26,972 bases of DNA from Archaeoglobus sp. (GTDB lineage: Archaea; Halobacteriota; Archaeoglobi; Archaeoglobales; Archaeoglobaceae), in NCBI GenBank assembly GCA_003978865.1, contig QNXS01000022.1, positions 1 to 26,972 of the forward strand, read 5' to 3'. This document shows positions 6,023 through 13,518 of this stretch, piece by piece (within the stretch, counting starts at the first letter, position 1; each line of letters opens with the position of its first letter). Under the pieces are notes generated by a model. It had not been told where the DNA came from. It worked only from the letters and a program-made list of their open reading frames with translations, and ran no database searches. The position numbers were made by a program, and so were the translations under genes.

Positions 6023-6994
6023 ATGGAAAACTGGTTCTCAGCAAAAATAAAGCCTATGCTTGCAATGAAGAGTACACCGTTTGATAGCGAGGAATGGATG
6101 TATGAAGTGAAATGGGACGGAACAAGATGCATAGCTTTCACAGATGTTAAAAAAGAAAGGGTAAGGTTGCAGAACAGAAGATTGATGGAAATAACGTACA
6201 GATATCCTGAACTTGTTGAAGATTTACTTTTATTCTCAAACTCAAATGCCATATTTGATGGGGAGATTGTAGTATTTAAGGATGGAAAACCATCTTTTCA
6301 GCTTTTACAGCAAAGAGAGCACGTTGATAGCAGGTTTAAAATTGAAATTCTATCAAAGAAAATTCCGGCAGTTTACATTGTATTTGATATTCTATATTGC
6401 TCGAAATGGTTGATTAATGAACCGCTGGAGAGGAGGAGAAAGATACTAAAAGATGTTACAATTGGAACTAAGAACTGTACTCTTTCCGAGATATTCAGAG
6501 GTGGAGATGGCATCGGATTGTTACTCTATGAAAAGACAGTTGATATGGGGCTTGAGGGAGTTATGGCAAAGAAACTTGGAAGTGAGTACCTTCTCGGTAA
6601 AAGGAGCAGTCTCTGGCTGAAGTTCAAAAAGAAAAACACTGCAGATTGTATAATTGTTGGATGGCTCGAGGGTGAGGGAGAAAGAGAGGGAAAATTCGGG
6701 TCTCTTATTCTATCTTTTTACGACAAAGGAGAATTCGTGCATGCTGGGCAAGTTGGTACAGGTTTTACAAGAGATTTCATAGACTGGTTCTACAACAAAC
6801 TCAGGAAAATAGAAGTTGATAGACCCGTTAAAATCAAAAAACTACCTAAATTCAGCAGAAACGTTCACTGGGTAAATCCAGTATACGTGTGTGAAGTTGA
6901 ATTTCTTGAGAAAACAAAAGATGGAAAACTAAGAGCGCCAGTTTTTATTAGATTGAGAGATGACAAAGGTATCGATGAGTGTACACAGATTTAG
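6023..6994 (+). CDS. ATP-dependent DNA ligase, small LigD/NHEJ-like type
   Basis: A 323-residue ligase with the nucleotidyltransferase motifs: I, KWDGTR (Lys30 takes the AMP); Ia, RLQNRRL near 48-54; III, FDGEIVVF at 78-85; IIIa, YIVFDILY near 118-125; IV, EGVMAKK at 178-184; V, WLKFKKK at 198-204. A C-terminal OB fold follows from about 210. The archaeal replicative ligase is about 560-600 residues with an N-terminal DNA-binding domain that is absent here. Size and motifs instead fit the ligase domain of bacterial LigD/LigC. It is probably a repair ligase, perhaps for end joining, though no Ku or polymerase/primase partner gene is in the window. The start is ATG 6023: no Shine-Dalgarno, and a TATA-like AAATAAATC at 5991-5999 lies about 28 bases before it. 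TTG 6017 is the alternative. Confidence 0.9.
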   Translation: MENWFSAKIKPMLAMKSTPFDSEEWMYEVKWDGTRCIAFTDVKKERVRLQNRRLMEITYRYPELVEDLLLFSNSNAIFDGEIVVFKDGKPSFQLLQQREHVDSRFKIEILSKKIPAVYIVFDILYCSKWLINEPLERRRKILKDVTIGTKNCTLSEIFRGGDGIGLLLYEKTVDMGLEGVMAKKLGSEYLLGKRSSLWLKFKKKNTADCIIVGWLEGEGEREGKFGSLILSFYDKGEFVHAGQVGTGFTRDFIDWFYNKLRKIEVDRPVKIKKLPKFSRNVHWVNPVYVCEVEFLEKTKDGKLRAPVFIRLRDDKGIDECTQI

Positions 6995-7008
6995 CATTTC
7001 ACAATTAC

Positions 7009-7050
7009 TTAAAAAATATACTTAAAAATATTTAAAAAATAAAAATCTAA
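7009..7050 (-). terminator. T-rich terminator after GAPDH
   Basis: Between the convergent ligase and GAPDH genes the minus strand carries five T-runs of 5-6 bases in AT-rich, imperfectly repeated sequence (ACTTAAAAAATAT-like units on the plus strand), directly after the GAPDH stop. This fits archaeal T-tract termination for the minus-strand transcript. The plus strand here is A-rich and offers none for the ligase. Confidence 0.45.
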
Positions 7051-7053
7051 AAA

Positions 7054-8082
7054 TCATGGAACAATCTCTCCAATTCCAAGACTTTTGTTCGTAAGCTTCA
7101 TACTTTCATCTCTATCTTTAAGCTCGAACATGGCTCTTATAGCGTCAATGTTTTCAGGAATAACTATCGCTTCCTGATGAATTGCCTGAGTTAAGTATAT
7201 TTCTCCATCAACTACGGATATACTATCTTTCCAAATACAATTTTCAAATATATCATATCTTGTTCTGATTTCTCTCGACCATTCTATAATTTTGGTAGTT
7301 GACGTAAATCCCTCATTCTCACTAAATAAAAGTATTCTCGGTTCTTTTTCAAAAGCATCTACAATTTCATCGACTTTTGGTTCTTTTTCCGGAACAATGT
7401 TCAGGGAATGAACGTGCATCAACGTTGTTGGTACTTTAAATGCAACAGTTGTTATATCAACATCAAGAACGGTCTGTACGTCCGGACCATGGTGAGATGG
7501 CAAGCTAACTGGATTTGGCATTATTCCGTTTACAAGTCCCTTTTTATCCTCTTTTGGATCAACAACTCTCCTGATCATAGTAGCCCTTACTTTTTTTATT
7601 CCAAAGTTCTCTTTTATTATATACAGCGTTCTTGTCAATCCGGTGGTATTACAACTTACAACTCTAACGTAGTTCTTTCCAACTGCCCTGTCATAACAGG
7701 CTAAAGCATTGAAAGACACTTCAGCAACTTCAGCTTTTTCACCACCCTGAAATATTGCCTTAACTCCAGCTTTCTCGTATTTTTGTTTATTTTCAGCTCC
7801 AATCTTTCCGGGACTGCAATCAATAACTATGTCCGCTTTTTCAAGTAAATCGTCTATCGTTCCCTCAACACTTAGTCCAGCCCTCTCAAAAACTTCCACT
7901 CTATCGGGTATTGCAGCATACAGTTTGTATCCTTTTTTAACTGCAATTCTGGCTTCAAAGTCGGGTTTTGTCTTGGTAACACCTATAAGCTTCATATCTC
8001 CCTGCAAGCTAACGGCATCGGCAACTCTCTTTCCTATGGTTCCATAACCGTTTACAGCAACTTTTACTTTTTCATTCACCAC
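7054..8082 (-). CDS. gap: glyceraldehyde-3-phosphate dehydrogenase (archaeal type II, phosphorylating)
   Basis: A 342-residue enzyme with an N-terminal Rossmann fold (VAVNGYGTIGKRVADAV, glycine motif near 11-17), the catalytic cysteine Cys144 in VVSCNTTGL, then MIRRVVDPKEDKKG and the SLPSHHGPDV segment typical of archaeal GAPDH. The archaeal enzyme uses NAD(P) to interconvert glyceraldehyde-3-phosphate and 1,3-bisphosphoglycerate, and in an autotroph would serve mainly gluconeogenesis. The start is a GTG at 8082 (or the next codon, GTG 8079), preceded by GGTGG 6 bases upstream. It overlaps the end of the CooT-like gene by 11 bases, so the two are translationally coupled. Confidence 0.95.
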   Translation of the reverse strand: MVNEKVKVAVNGYGTIGKRVADAVSLQGDMKLIGVTKTKPDFEARIAVKKGYKLYAAIPDRVEVFERAGLSVEGTIDDLLEKADIVIDCSPGKIGAENKQKYEKAGVKAIFQGGEKAEVAEVSFNALACYDRAVGKNYVRVVSCNTTGLTRTLYIIKENFGIKKVRATMIRRVVDPKEDKKGLVNGIMPNPVSLPSHHGPDVQTVLDVDITTVAFKVPTTLMHVHSLNIVPEKEPKVDEIVDAFEKEPRILLFSENEGFTSTTKIIEWSREIRTRYDIFENCIWKDSISVVDGEIYLTQAIHQEAIVIPENIDAIRAMFELKDRDESMKLTNKSLGIGEIVP

Positions 8083-8263
8083 CTTCCACCACCACCCTGT
8101 GAGAGCTCATGTCCATAAGGACAATTCTACCATTAATCTCCTTAAAATCGCCAAAAATGCTGTAAAGCTTTAGTTTGTTTCCTTCTACCTCAATTCTTAT
8201 GACATCCTCCATTACTATCTTTTCACCATTTCCCGTTTTTAAAAACACCTTTGATTCGCACAC
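8072..8263 (-). CDS. cooT: CooT family nickel-binding protein
   Basis: A 63-residue protein beginning Met-Cys-Glu, followed by a small beta-barrel pattern: VFLKTG, EDVIRIEVEGNKLKLYSIFG, GRIVLMDMSSHRVVV. The second-residue cysteine is the nickel ligand in CooT of Rhodospirillum rubrum, and the size and strand order match. CooT proteins bind one Ni per dimer and were linked to maturation of carbon monoxide dehydrogenase; many homologues have no known partner. The start is GTG 8263. No Shine-Dalgarno is present and a TATA-like tract (8294-8283) lies about 25 bases upstream, so the message is probably leaderless. It is the first gene of an overlapping pair with GAPDH. Confidence 0.82.
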   Translation of the reverse strand: MCESKVFLKTGNGEKIVMEDVIRIEVEGNKLKLYSIFGDFKEINGRIVLMDMSSHRVVVEGGE

Positions 8264-8306
8264 GATTAAATCTTTAGTTTCTGCATTAAAAAATGTTTGG
8301 ATTTGA

Positions 8307-9347
8307 CTACCTAAGTCTAAACGGTGCTGGAGTGAAGCAAAGTAAAGCTATACCAAAAGCCACGATTCCGAGAGCGTACCTTTTTTTATCTATTCTTGTC
8401 TCATCATCAATCGGACTGGGATGAGGCACAAATGAAAAGAAGAGCAAGATCAAAGACCATACAATCCATATAGTCCCTCCCCCGTAGTACATGTCAGACA
8501 GGTAACCCACACCAAGTACAGCTATTGGCATGAGTTTCGAAACTTGATCACTTGCCCTTCCAATCATTGCCCTCAGAACGTGCCCTCCATCAAGCTGTCC
8601 AACCGGAATCATGTTCAAGCATGTAAGGAGCATTCCAGCCCAGCCAGCAAATGCTACAGGACTCATGAACTTACCGCTAAAATGTGCTATAATTTCTATA
8701 ATCTTGTACAGAGGGGGTTCTCCTATCTCTATGTAGTGTGTATGAGCAACAACGTTTGGAGCCGGCATTTTAAGTCCAATGTACGTTACAATTATCGATG
8801 CAATAACCCCAACCATAGGTCCGGAAACTCCCAAATCGAACAGAGCTTTTCTGTTTGGGCAGTTGCTCTTCTGGGTTATCACAGCTCCAAAAGTCCCAAG
8901 AATTGTTGGAGCTGGTATGAAGTAAGGTAAAGACGTTTTTACACCCCACCTCCTTGCTGCAAAGTAATGCCCCATTTCGTGGCTACCAAGAACAAACAGA
9001 ATTGCAGTGGAAAACACAATTCCGCCAGCAAGTCTGTTCTGGTTTGGAGGGTAAAAACTCATACCAACGTAGGTCGTTGTCACAAATGTCAAAATTAAAA
9101 GTAATATATTTAACCATACTCTACTTTTTTCCTTCTCTTTTCTCCTGATTTCAATGTACTGTTCTCCAAGCTTCTCTTTCAGCGTAATTTCCCATCCGCT
9201 CTCTCCAAGTTTCTCAGACAGAACGCCCAGAAGATTTATATCTGGATTTAAAACATAAAGTCTAATTCCCTCACCATCTTCAGTTTTCTCCACAAAGTAA
9301 ACCTTAAAGTTGTTTTGCACAGCACTAACTACCGAATCAATGTCCAT
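8307..9347 (-). CDS. site-2 protease family (M50) membrane metalloprotease
   Basis: A 346-residue polytopic membrane protein. A soluble N-terminal part of about 75 residues precedes several membrane segments. The zinc site is HEMGH at 123-127 (His123, Glu124, His127), and the third ligand is in NMIPVGQLDGGH (Asp253). This is the S2P fold that cuts substrates inside the membrane. The family acts in regulated intramembrane proteolysis of membrane-bound regulators or remnant signal peptides; the substrate here is unknown. Only 6 bases separate it from the phosphomevalonate dehydratase subunit upstream, with a GGAGTG site overlapping that gene's stop, so it is the third gene of the DP1 operon. 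Confidence 0.9.
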   Translation of the reverse strand: MDIDSVVSAVQNNFKVYFVEKTEDGEGIRLYVLNPDINLLGVLSEKLGESGWEITLKEKLGEQYIEIRRKEKEKSRVWLNILLLILTFVTTTYVGMSFYPPNQNRLAGGIVFSTAILFVLGSHEMGHYFAARRWGVKTSLPYFIPAPTILGTFGAVITQKSNCPNRKALFDLGVSGPMVGVIASIIVTYIGLKMPAPNVVAHTHYIEIGEPPLYKIIEIIAHFSGKFMSPVAFAGWAGMLLTCLNMIPVGQLDGGHVLRAMIGRASDQVSKLMPIAVLGVGYLSDMYYGGGTIWIVWSLILLFFSFVPHPSPIDDETRIDKKRYALGIVAFGIALLCFTPAPFRLR

Positions 9348-9353
9348 GTTAAC

Positions 9354-9773
9354 TCACTCCAACCTCATTACCGCAAATTCTCCCTTATCAACTATACAAA
9401 CTTTGTATATTCCCGGTTCGACCAAGGTAAAGATGTCCGGTTCAGGGGTATCGAAAAGGGGAATATTGGATATAACTGCTCCAGCAACAATTATGCTTTC
9501 GGTTTTTCTGTTGATTATTGCTTTTGGTGCCTTTCCAAGTTTTGCAAGCTGTAACATCACGTAAGTTCCAACTGTAGAACCCCTACCATACGGAAAGGCA
9601 AAAATTTTTTTGGCAATTCTTTCCCCGACAACGTCACTGTCTTCTGCAACAATCTCACTCGTTTTGACGTCAACGTCCCCCAAGAATGAAACCTGTTTTT
9701 TTGAAAGCAACATCTGCCCCCTTATCTCACTGCCAGAATCCCAGAATATCTTTCTCAGCCTAAACTCATGCAT
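9354..9773 (-). CDS. phosphomevalonate dehydratase small subunit (aconitase X swivel domain, DUF126)
   Basis: A 139-residue swivel-domain protein. The signature FPYGRGSTVGTYVMLQL is at 60-76, with the conserved serine at 66, then NRKTESIIVAGAVISNIPL. In the archaeal mevalonate pathway the AcnX-type enzyme converts mevalonate 5-phosphate to trans-anhydromevalonate 5-phosphate. The large subunit carries the 4Fe-4S cluster and this subunit closes the active site. The function follows from family membership. The large-subunit gene is not next to it, which is unusual for enzyme partners. The start at ATG 9773 has GGTGA 6 bases upstream and sits 14 bases after DP1, so it belongs to the DP1 operon. 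Confidence 0.87.
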   Translation of the reverse strand: MHEFRLRKIFWDSGSEIRGQMLLSKKQVSFLGDVDVKTSEIVAEDSDVVGERIAKKIFAFPYGRGSTVGTYVMLQLAKLGKAPKAIINRKTESIIVAGAVISNIPLFDTPEPDIFTLVEPGIYKVCIVDKGEFAVMRLE

Positions 9774-9787
9774 TTAAGTTCACCAGA

Positions 9788-11236
9788 TTACGCAAACTTA
9801 AGTTTGGCGACTCTTTCTCCGTTGTAAACTGAAACAATTCCCGGCATTGGATTTAAGTTCATTTTTCTCTGAAATTCTGTTTGAGACTGCCACGTACTTG
9901 AATTAACAACAAAAACACCCCTGTAAAAGGTGGTACCAAAAGTGTGAACGTGTCCAGAATGTAGAACATCTGGTACTTCGTCTATCACCAAATAGTCCTC
10001 TTTTTCTGGAGCTATCGGAGACCTTTTGCCATAAGCCGGAGAAAGATGTCTCCTCCTCAAAAGTTCCACCATAACTCCGTGAGGTTTTTCATAGCTTAGT
10101 CTTGGAATCCTCGTTATAAGGTCGTCTATGCTCCTTCCATGGTATATCTGAACTCTAACTCCGTCCAGCGTAATCAGAGCTGGATTTCCCACATGTATAA
10201 CGTTCTTTGGAAATAAAGACGCAAACTCCTCCGGCAACTTTGGCTGTGGTTCAGCCTGTCTCACAGCATCATGGTTTCCGGGAGATATAATTACTTTCAC
10301 CCTTTCCGGTAATTTTTCTATTTGCTCTGCTGCAAATTCGTACTGCGTATAGATGTCTTTAATTGACAGTTCCTTTTCCTGTCCCGGATATATCCCCACA
10401 CCGTCAACAACATCCCCCGCAAGAATGATATACTTTATACTTTCTGCAAGCTTATGCGCTCTATCATCCCCGGTCTCACAGTTCATGAAGTTTACAAATC
10501 TTTGCCAAGCCTCCTGCATAAAAGTAGCGCTTCCAAAATGAGTATCTGAGATAAAGGCTATGCAAAACCCCCAATTTCTTTTGCCGTTTCCGTTTATCGG
10601 TATATCCGGAAAAATTATTCTATCTGCAATTATAAATCTCCCGTTCCACATTCCGCTTACAGCTATTACTTCATCACCAAGAAGTTCCATTGCTTCATCT
10701 TTCAGCTTACCGGTGGCTATGACGTTTACAACACCTGTTTTATCCTCAAGTTCAATTATGGCATTCCCGTTGCTTGTTTCTCTAACGTCATCTACAATCC
10801 CCACTACCTCCACATTCTGAGATCTAATCCTTCTTAAATCCGAAATTCTCACCGGGTTTGTTCTCGTTCTAAGAATTGAATATATCTTGTCGTACCGGGA
10901 GTTAAAGTACGCTACAAAGTCTTCTATCTTCCCCTGACAGCATGACTTTCCGCTAACATCTTTTATTACTTGAACTGATTGAGTGACATTATTAGAAACT
11001 TTGTTTTGAACAGTCTTGCTATCGCTTAGACTTTTTAAATTGTTCAAAATTCTTTTTACGTCATCTTCCGTAATTATGAATGATCCAGAACAACATTTGC
11101 ATATATGTTTCACTATTCCATCGATCTCATTAGGTATAAATGGTTTAAGAGCTTCTATTGCCTTAGGCTGGATGTTAAACCCTTCCAGTGCAAACTTCTT
11201 AATTATTAACTTGCTGTCGACATCTTTAATTACCAT
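9788..11236 (-). CDS. polB: DNA polymerase D small subunit DP1 (3'-5' exonuclease subunit)
   Basis: A 482-residue subunit. A helical N-terminal part of about 60 residues is followed by a linker with cysteines (C47, C49, C50, C99, C100), an OB fold at about 141-210, and a calcineurin-like phosphoesterase domain from about 224. The metal motifs are DTHFG (231-235), GDVVDG (274-279), GNHDA (320-324), YHGR (365-368) and GHVH (428-431), so the proofreading nuclease appears intact. DP1 pairs with DP2 to form the euryarchaeal replicative polymerase PolD. The start at ATG 11236 has GGAGG 8 bases upstream; a GTG at 11251 would place that site inside the gene. It heads a three-gene operon and diverges from a signal peptidase gene with only 18 bases between the starts. 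Confidence 0.95.
   Translation of the reverse strand: MVIKDVDSKLIIKKFALEGFNIQPKAIEALKPFIPNEIDGIVKHICKCCSGSFIITEDDVKRILNNLKSLSDSKTVQNKVSNNVTQSVQVIKDVSGKSCCQGKIEDFVAYFNSRYDKIYSILRTRTNPVRISDLRRIRSQNVEVVGIVDDVRETSNGNAIIELEDKTGVVNVIATGKLKDEAMELLGDEVIAVSGMWNGRFIIADRIIFPDIPINGNGKRNWGFCIAFISDTHFGSATFMQEAWQRFVNFMNCETGDDRAHKLAESIKYIILAGDVVDGVGIYPGQEKELSIKDIYTQYEFAAEQIEKLPERVKVIISPGNHDAVRQAEPQPKLPEEFASLFPKNVIHVGNPALITLDGVRVQIYHGRSIDDLITRIPRLSYEKPHGVMVELLRRRHLSPAYGKRSPIAPEKEDYLVIDEVPDVLHSGHVHTFGTTFYRGVFVVNSSTWQSQTEFQRKMNLNPMPGIVSVYNGERVAKLKFA
11225..11232 (+). promoter_or_regulatory. TATA-like box of the divergent signal peptidase gene
   Basis: TTTAATTA is centred about 27 bases before the ATG at 11255, and no Shine-Dalgarno precedes that ATG, which fits a leaderless mRNA. 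The box overlaps the first codons of the divergent DP1 gene, so the two transcription units share their control region. Confidence 0.4.
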
Positions 11237-11254
11237 ACAATATTCCTCCACTGC

Positions 11255-11842
11255 ATGAGCGATGCTTCAGGAATAATCAGAGATATAATCTCCGCGCTAA
11301 TTATTGTTGCGGTTATACTTGGTATTGGTTACGCTTTAACAGGTGCATGGCCATTCATGGTCGCAGTAGAATCCGGTAGTATGACCCCCCATCTAAACAT
11401 AGGTGACGTTGTTGTAATCGTAAGTCCTTCAAAAAAGAGTATCGTCACGTGGGTTGAGGGAAAGAAAATAAACTACAAGTCTTTTGGCGATTATGGTGAT
11501 GTAATAGTTTACTATCGAAAAGGTAACAGAGATCTAACACCAATAATCCATAGAGTAATAACATGGGTTAATAAAGGTCAGCCAATTGTTGGGATTAACA
11601 GAACGACCGGTAAACTTGGAGAGCTAAGAATATACCACAACATGCTCGTAATTACAAACAAACCAATTGGAAAAGTGATTATTGCCCGCAGTTCTGGGTA
11701 TATAACCCAAGGTGACCACAATCCTATCCCTGACGAACCTGAACTAACGCCCCCAGTAAAACCAAACTGGATTCTCGGTGTTGCTGTTTATAGAATTCCT
11801 TATGCTGGATACCCCAGATTGATTATTCAAAAGTTGATTTAA
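11255..11842 (+). CDS. signal peptidase I, archaeal type (minimal form)
   Basis: A 195-residue S26 peptidase. One N-terminal membrane segment (residues 10-30) is followed by the catalytic serine Ser42 in ESGSMTPHL, the histidine base His99 in IIHRV, and the acidic box GDHNPIPD at 153-160. The family removes Sec signal peptides at the outer face of the membrane. This compact form without extra domains is the likely general-purpose enzyme, in contrast to the extended one at 3632-4657. Its stop codon shares the bases TTAA with the stop of the convergent deoxyhypusine synthase gene. Confidence 0.93.
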   Translation: MSDASGIIRDIISALIIVAVILGIGYALTGAWPFMVAVESGSMTPHLNIGDVVVIVSPSKKSIVTWVEGKKINYKSFGDYGDVIVYYRKGNRDLTPIIHRVITWVNKGQPIVGINRTTGKLGELRIYHNMLVITNKPIGKVIIARSSGYITQGDHNPIPDEPELTPPVKPNWILGVAVYRIPYAGYPRLIIQKLI

Positions 11843-12828
11843 CCATGTGAAACAGGATTGGCTGTTAACCTATCAATCACAGCACAGACTATGATCGGTA
11901 GAATTAATGTGGCATCTCCTTCAACTGTAACTTTTTTTGCCCTCTCTTTTATCTTTCCCCACGAAACTGCTTCTCTCGGTCTTGCACCTGAAAGGCTGCC
12001 ATCCCATTCCACAGCAGTAGTTATGTAAACGGCGTAATCAAGTCCATCTTTGAACTGATTCCACCATATTGTATGATGTTTGCTAATTCCCCCTCCAACT
12101 ATAAGAGCTCCAGTTTTTTCAGAAGAGTAAACTATATCACTAAGTTCACACTCATCCTTTAACACGTCAACTATGAAGTCCTTGTGCTGCTGGTAAAAAA
12201 TCCACAGTTGACTGCCAAAAGCACCATCTGTAATTCCGGGTACGAAAACAGGAATTCTGTTTTTCCAGCACCAGTAGATTATGGAAGTGTCGGCATTTTT
12301 TTCCCCCTCAAGCCTCTTTCCAACTTCCCATATAAGCTCTCTCGTTGAAAGCCTCTTTCTTTTACTATTTCTATATATATCCTCTATCATTGGTAATATC
12401 TTCTCCTCTAATATTATTCCGTAGCATTCGTTTGGCGTTACGACGTTTCCTATTCTGTTAACTCCCATTCTGTGTAGCTCTGCATCGTCAAGCATGAACG
12501 AGCCATGATAGTATTTCTTCCATATCCTCGCTAAATCATGATCAAGAGTTCCACATGTCGTAATTACCACATCCACAAGCTTTCTTTTGACAAGCTCTTT
12601 TACAATGCCTCTGGTGCCAGTAGAGATTATTGCTGCTGGAAACGATAAAAATACAGTTGTCTTTTCATCCTTTACCATATCTTCAACTATATCCACAGCA
12701 TCAGCCAATTTCTTAGCTGTAAACCCTCCCGCCGATGAAAACTGCTTTACGAGCTCTGAAATGCTCATTGATCTTTCAGGTTTTATGTCTTTTACCGGTT
12801 TAGCGATCTCGATGTCAAATCCATCCAT
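11839..12828 (-). CDS. dys: deoxyhypusine synthase
   Basis: A 329-residue enzyme that transfers the aminobutyl group of spermidine to a lysine of translation factor aIF5A, using NAD. Visible landmarks are TTCGTLDHDLAR (90-101), GITDGAFGSQLW (198-209), the GGGISKHHTIWW loop (246-256) and TAVEWDGSLSGARP leading to SWGKI, where Lys292 matches the catalytic lysine of the human enzyme. The start at ATG 12828 follows AGGTTGA closely; TTG 12834 is the alternative. A TATA-like TTATAA near 12850 lies about 24 bases upstream. Confidence 0.95.
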   Translation of the reverse strand: MDGFDIEIAKPVKDIKPERSMSISELVKQFSSAGGFTAKKLADAVDIVEDMVKDEKTTVFLSFPAAIISTGTRGIVKELVKRKLVDVVITTCGTLDHDLARIWKKYYHGSFMLDDAELHRMGVNRIGNVVTPNECYGIILEEKILPMIEDIYRNSKRKRLSTRELIWEVGKRLEGEKNADTSIIYWCWKNRIPVFVPGITDGAFGSQLWIFYQQHKDFIVDVLKDECELSDIVYSSEKTGALIVGGGISKHHTIWWNQFKDGLDYAVYITTAVEWDGSLSGARPREAVSWGKIKERAKKVTVEGDATLILPIIVCAVIDRLTANPVSHG

Positions 12829-12963
12829 AATCAACCTGCTTTAGAGCTGTTATAAGTTTTATTCTGTGCGTTTTCACTGCTGTATAGTGAACTTGTATAT
12901 AACTTACAATTCAATCATATCATGAAGTCATAACTAAGTAGTATGTAACCAGATACAACTATC

Positions 12964-12995
12964 AGAAGTTTAAATACATAGAAGTTTAAATACAC
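12964..12995. repeat. tandem 16-bp repeat containing TATA-like TTTAAATAC
   Basis: Two adjacent copies of AGAAGTTTAAATACA plus one variable base (12964-12979 and 12980-12995), 15 of 16 identical. They sit in the 223-base AT-rich gap between deoxyhypusine synthase and the CGGC gene. The gap contains no convincing open frame or structured RNA. The repeat might be a regulator site or twin TATA boxes, but no gene starts at the right distance. Confidence 0.4.
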
Positions 12996-13051
12996 TAAAA
13001 AGTAACAAGTTAATTTATTTTATAAGATTAAATAAAATTAAAATTTTTAAG

Positions 13052-13411
13052 TTAAATTTCTGGAGGCTTGGTTCCTATGACAACCTTCTTTCCAACTTCA
13101 TCTTCAATGTCCTTTGCAAGTTTTTCAAGATCTATCTTACAGTTGCCCGTTTTAACAGCTTTAACTATGCAGGAAGCTATGAAAACAACATCGTACTCGA
13201 CATCAATCTGTTTTAGTACAAGGTTGAGGTTATTCATTTTTGGAACAACTAATCCCGGACAACCACCACAACTGGTCCATGCAACTATCTGCACATCATT
13301 GAATTCTCCGAACTTTCCAGCCTTCAGAGATAGAGCCTTGAAGCATCTTGCACATCCCATACATATTCTGTCCCTTATTTTCTCACAGCAAACAACAACA
13401 GCCCTGACCAT
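13052..13411 (-). CDS. CGGC-domain metal-binding protein
   Basis: A 119-residue, cysteine-rich protein. The signature WTSCGGCPG places Cys48 and Cys51 near the middle. Other cysteines are C8, C9, C17, C20 and C23 (C-x2-C-x2-C), C81 and C91. This fits the small CGGC domain family, thought to bind metal or an Fe-S cluster but without a defined reaction. The start at ATG 13411 has a TATA-like ATTAAATAAT about 24 bases upstream (near 13435) and no well-placed Shine-Dalgarno. TTG 13420 would be the longer alternative. It diverges from the TauE/SafE permease gene. Confidence 0.8.
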   Translation of the reverse strand: MVRAVVVCCEKIRDRICMGCARCFKALSLKAGKFGEFNDVQIVAWTSCGGCPGLVVPKMNNLNLVLKQIDVEYDVVFIASCIVKAVKTGNCKIDLEKLAKDIEDEVGKKVVIGTKPPEI

Positions 13412-13489
13412 AACACCCAATCCCCGCTATATTATTTAATCTTTTTCCCGGTTTAAAAATTAAACTATAAACTCTAAACCACAGCAAAG

Positions 13490-13498
13490 TATATATAA
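13490..13498 (+). promoter_or_regulatory. TATA box of the TauE/SafE gene
   Basis: TATATATAA is centred 25 bases before the ATG at 13519, and no Shine-Dalgarno follows it, so transcription should start at or next to the start codon. Confidence 0.55.
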
Positions 13499-13518
13499 TC
13501 TACCGAAAATATTGATGC

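Noticed and set aside
6010..6252. Minus-strand open frame antisense to the ligase start
   Set aside because: It is fully covered by the ligase nucleotidyltransferase domain and shows no domain of its own.
12841..13051. Possible small RNA gene in the 223-base gap
   Set aside because: The region is very AT-rich with no stable stem, tRNA-like fold or C/D box pair that I could see; a structured RNA in a hyperthermophile should be GC-rich.
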